Assembly (NCBI RefSeq): GCF_000024545.1
Contig: NC_013947.1
Span: 2,108,001 to 2,172,000 of the forward strand
Source of the DNA: Stackebrandtia nassauensis DSM 44728
GTDB taxonomy: Bacteria > Actinomycetota > Actinomycetes > Mycobacteriales > Micromonosporaceae
Direction of reading: 5' to 3'
Length of the DNA stretch: 64,000 nt
Translations under genes and position numbers: made by a program
In this document: positions 63,128 to 64,000 of the stretch, one piece after another
Layout: every line of letters starts with the position of its first letter
Numbering within the stretch: the first letter of the stretch is position 1
Notes under the pieces: generated by a model
What the model was told of the DNA's origin: nothing
Database searches by the model: none
Seen by the model: only the letters and a program-made list of their open reading frames with translations

Positions 63128-63861
63128 ACATCGTAGAAGTCGACAAGGCCGTCGTCGGCTACGCCGATCGGCGGGTACTGCACGGCGTCGACGTGACGGT
63201 CCAACCCGGCCAAGCCGTGGCGCTGTTGGGCGCCAACGGATCCGGCAAATCAACCCTGGTGCGCACCGCACTGGGGTTGGTGCCGTTGTCGGCCGGGAAG
63301 GTCACGCTGTTCGGCACCCCGCTCAAGGCCTTCAAGCAGTGGCGCCGCATCGGCTACGTGCCGCAGCGGCTGGGCGCCGGGGGCGGCGTCCCGGCCACCG
63401 TCGGCGAGGTCGTGGCCGCCGGACGCCTGGCCCGGCGCCGGATCCCGTGGCCTGCCAACGCCACCGACCGTCGCGTGGTCGCCGAGGCCATCGAGGCCGT
63501 CGGCCTTTCCGACCGGGTCAAGGACTCGGTGTCCACACTGTCGGGAGGCCAGCAGCAGCGGGTCCTCATCGCCCGCGCCCTGGCCACCGAACCCGAACTG
63601 CTGGTCATGGACGAACCCACCTCCGGCGTCGACGCCGCCAACACCGAACTGCTGGCCGAGTTGCTGGGGCAGCGCCTCGACGCCGGTGCCGCGATCCTGT
63701 TGGTGGCACACGAACTGGGCCCGCTGGCCCCGTTGATCGACCGCGCCGTGGTGCTGGGCGGCGGCCGGGTCGTCCACGACGGACCCGTGCCCGCCAACGG
63801 CGACACCGCCGGGGAACACTGCGAGACCCCGGTGCACCAGAACCTGTGGAGCGTGGCCTGA
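63118..63861 (+). CDS. znuC: zinc ABC transporter ATPase, ZnuC
   Basis: 247 residues with Walker A GANGSGKST near residue 40, signature LSGGQQQRVLIARALA near 142, Walker B ELLVMDEPTSGVD and the switch His in VAHEL. It powers zinc import. ATG at 63118 (overlapping the znuA end) follows GAGAGGGA; ATG at 63124 is the alternative. Its stop overlaps the permease start (TGATG). Confidence 0.95.
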   Translation: MSMNIVEVDKAVVGYADRRVLHGVDVTVQPGQAVALLGANGSGKSTLVRTALGLVPLSAGKVTLFGTPLKAFKQWRRIGYVPQRLGAGGGVPATVGEVVAAGRLARRRIPWPANATDRRVVAEAIEAVGLSDRVKDSVSTLSGGQQQRVLIARALATEPELLVMDEPTSGVDAANTELLAELLGQRLDAGAAILLVAHELGPLAPLIDRAVVLGGGRVVHDGPVPANGDTAGEHCETPVHQNLWSVA

Positions 63862-64000
63862 TGGAGATCTTCACCTACGGCTTCATGCTCCAGGCGCTGG
63901 CCGCTGCGATGATCGTCGGCGTCAGCGCCCCGACCGTCGGCATCTACCTGGTGCAGAAACGCATGGCGCTCATCGGCGACGGCCTCGGCCACGTCGCGCT
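63861..64000 (+). CDS. znuB: zinc ABC transporter permease, ZnuB (truncated by window end)
   Basis: The first 46 codons only: MEIFTYGFMLQALAAAMIVG, then VSAPTVGIYLVQKRMALIGD and GLGHVA, the start of the ABC-3 permease family with its first membrane helix. ATG at 63861 shares a base with the znuC stop. The rest lies outside the window. Confidence 0.93.
   Translation, partial: MEIFTYGFMLQALAAAMIVGVSAPTVGIYLVQKRMALIGDGLGHVA

Overview
The window is high-GC, gene-dense actinobacterial DNA. The signs are LuxR/NarL two-component genes, DUF6191 and DUF2254 proteins, a Glycomycetaceae/Streptomyces-like 2-methylisoborneol (2-MIB) cluster, frequent GTG/TTG starts and many ATGA/GTGA stop-start overlaps. 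The content would fit Stackebrandtia or Glycomyces, but the sequence alone does not prove the genus. Several genes have a -10-like TANNNT hexamer 6-7 nt before the start codon, which suggests leaderless transcripts.

Left part (1-14.1 kb): after the end of a LysR gene and an RluA-type pseudouridine synthase comes an isoprenoid 'supercluster'. It holds a GPP 2-C-methyltransferase and a 2-MIB-type terpene cyclase. Divergent from these are two tandem family 2B encapsulin (EshA-like) shell proteins with cyclic-nucleotide-binding domains. Next are ispG, dxs, an N-terminally extended ispH and a short-chain polyprenyl synthase. A helix-turn-helix regulator follows, then a second IspH-like protein that keeps its three Fe-S cysteines but has lost catalytic residues. 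The genes together could make IPP/DMAPP, condense it to GPP, methylate it and cyclise it inside a nucleotide-responsive protein shell.

Accessory region (14.1-22.7 kb): two tandem repeat arrays are followed by a DddA-like deaminase toxin with an overlapping downstream gene (probable immunity). Then comes a translationally coupled trio (resolvase-like, LuxR-like, HhH-GPD-like), an XRE regulator with a 5-formyl-THF cyclo-ligase homologue, and an AT-richer two-gene CBASS (CD-NTase plus Cap15). A helix-turn-helix fragment and a degenerate direct repeat close the region.

Middle (22.7-33.2 kb): this is a polysaccharide-utilisation region with a heparinase II/III protein, a clan GH-A glycosidase, a LacI regulator with two matching operators, a sugar ABC importer without its own ATPase, and a GH18 enzyme. 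A YidD fusion with a Cys-repeat segment and tRNA-Arg(TCT) follow.

Right part (33.3-64 kb): an ESX-like helical cassette, an ECF41 sigma factor with a divergent AhpD-family partner (both with ECF41-type promoters), PhzF, and small stress and membrane proteins. An EamA exporter sits behind a Pro-rich leader peptide and two hairpins. Two tandem secreted proteins carry a subtilase-prodomain-like N-terminus without a protease domain. Then come PaaK, CapA, a NarL-type two-component system with an MMPL transporter, recO-uppS, a TPP-riboswitch-controlled ykoEDC thiamine-precursor importer, and a Zur-box-preceded znuACB zinc importer cut by the window end.
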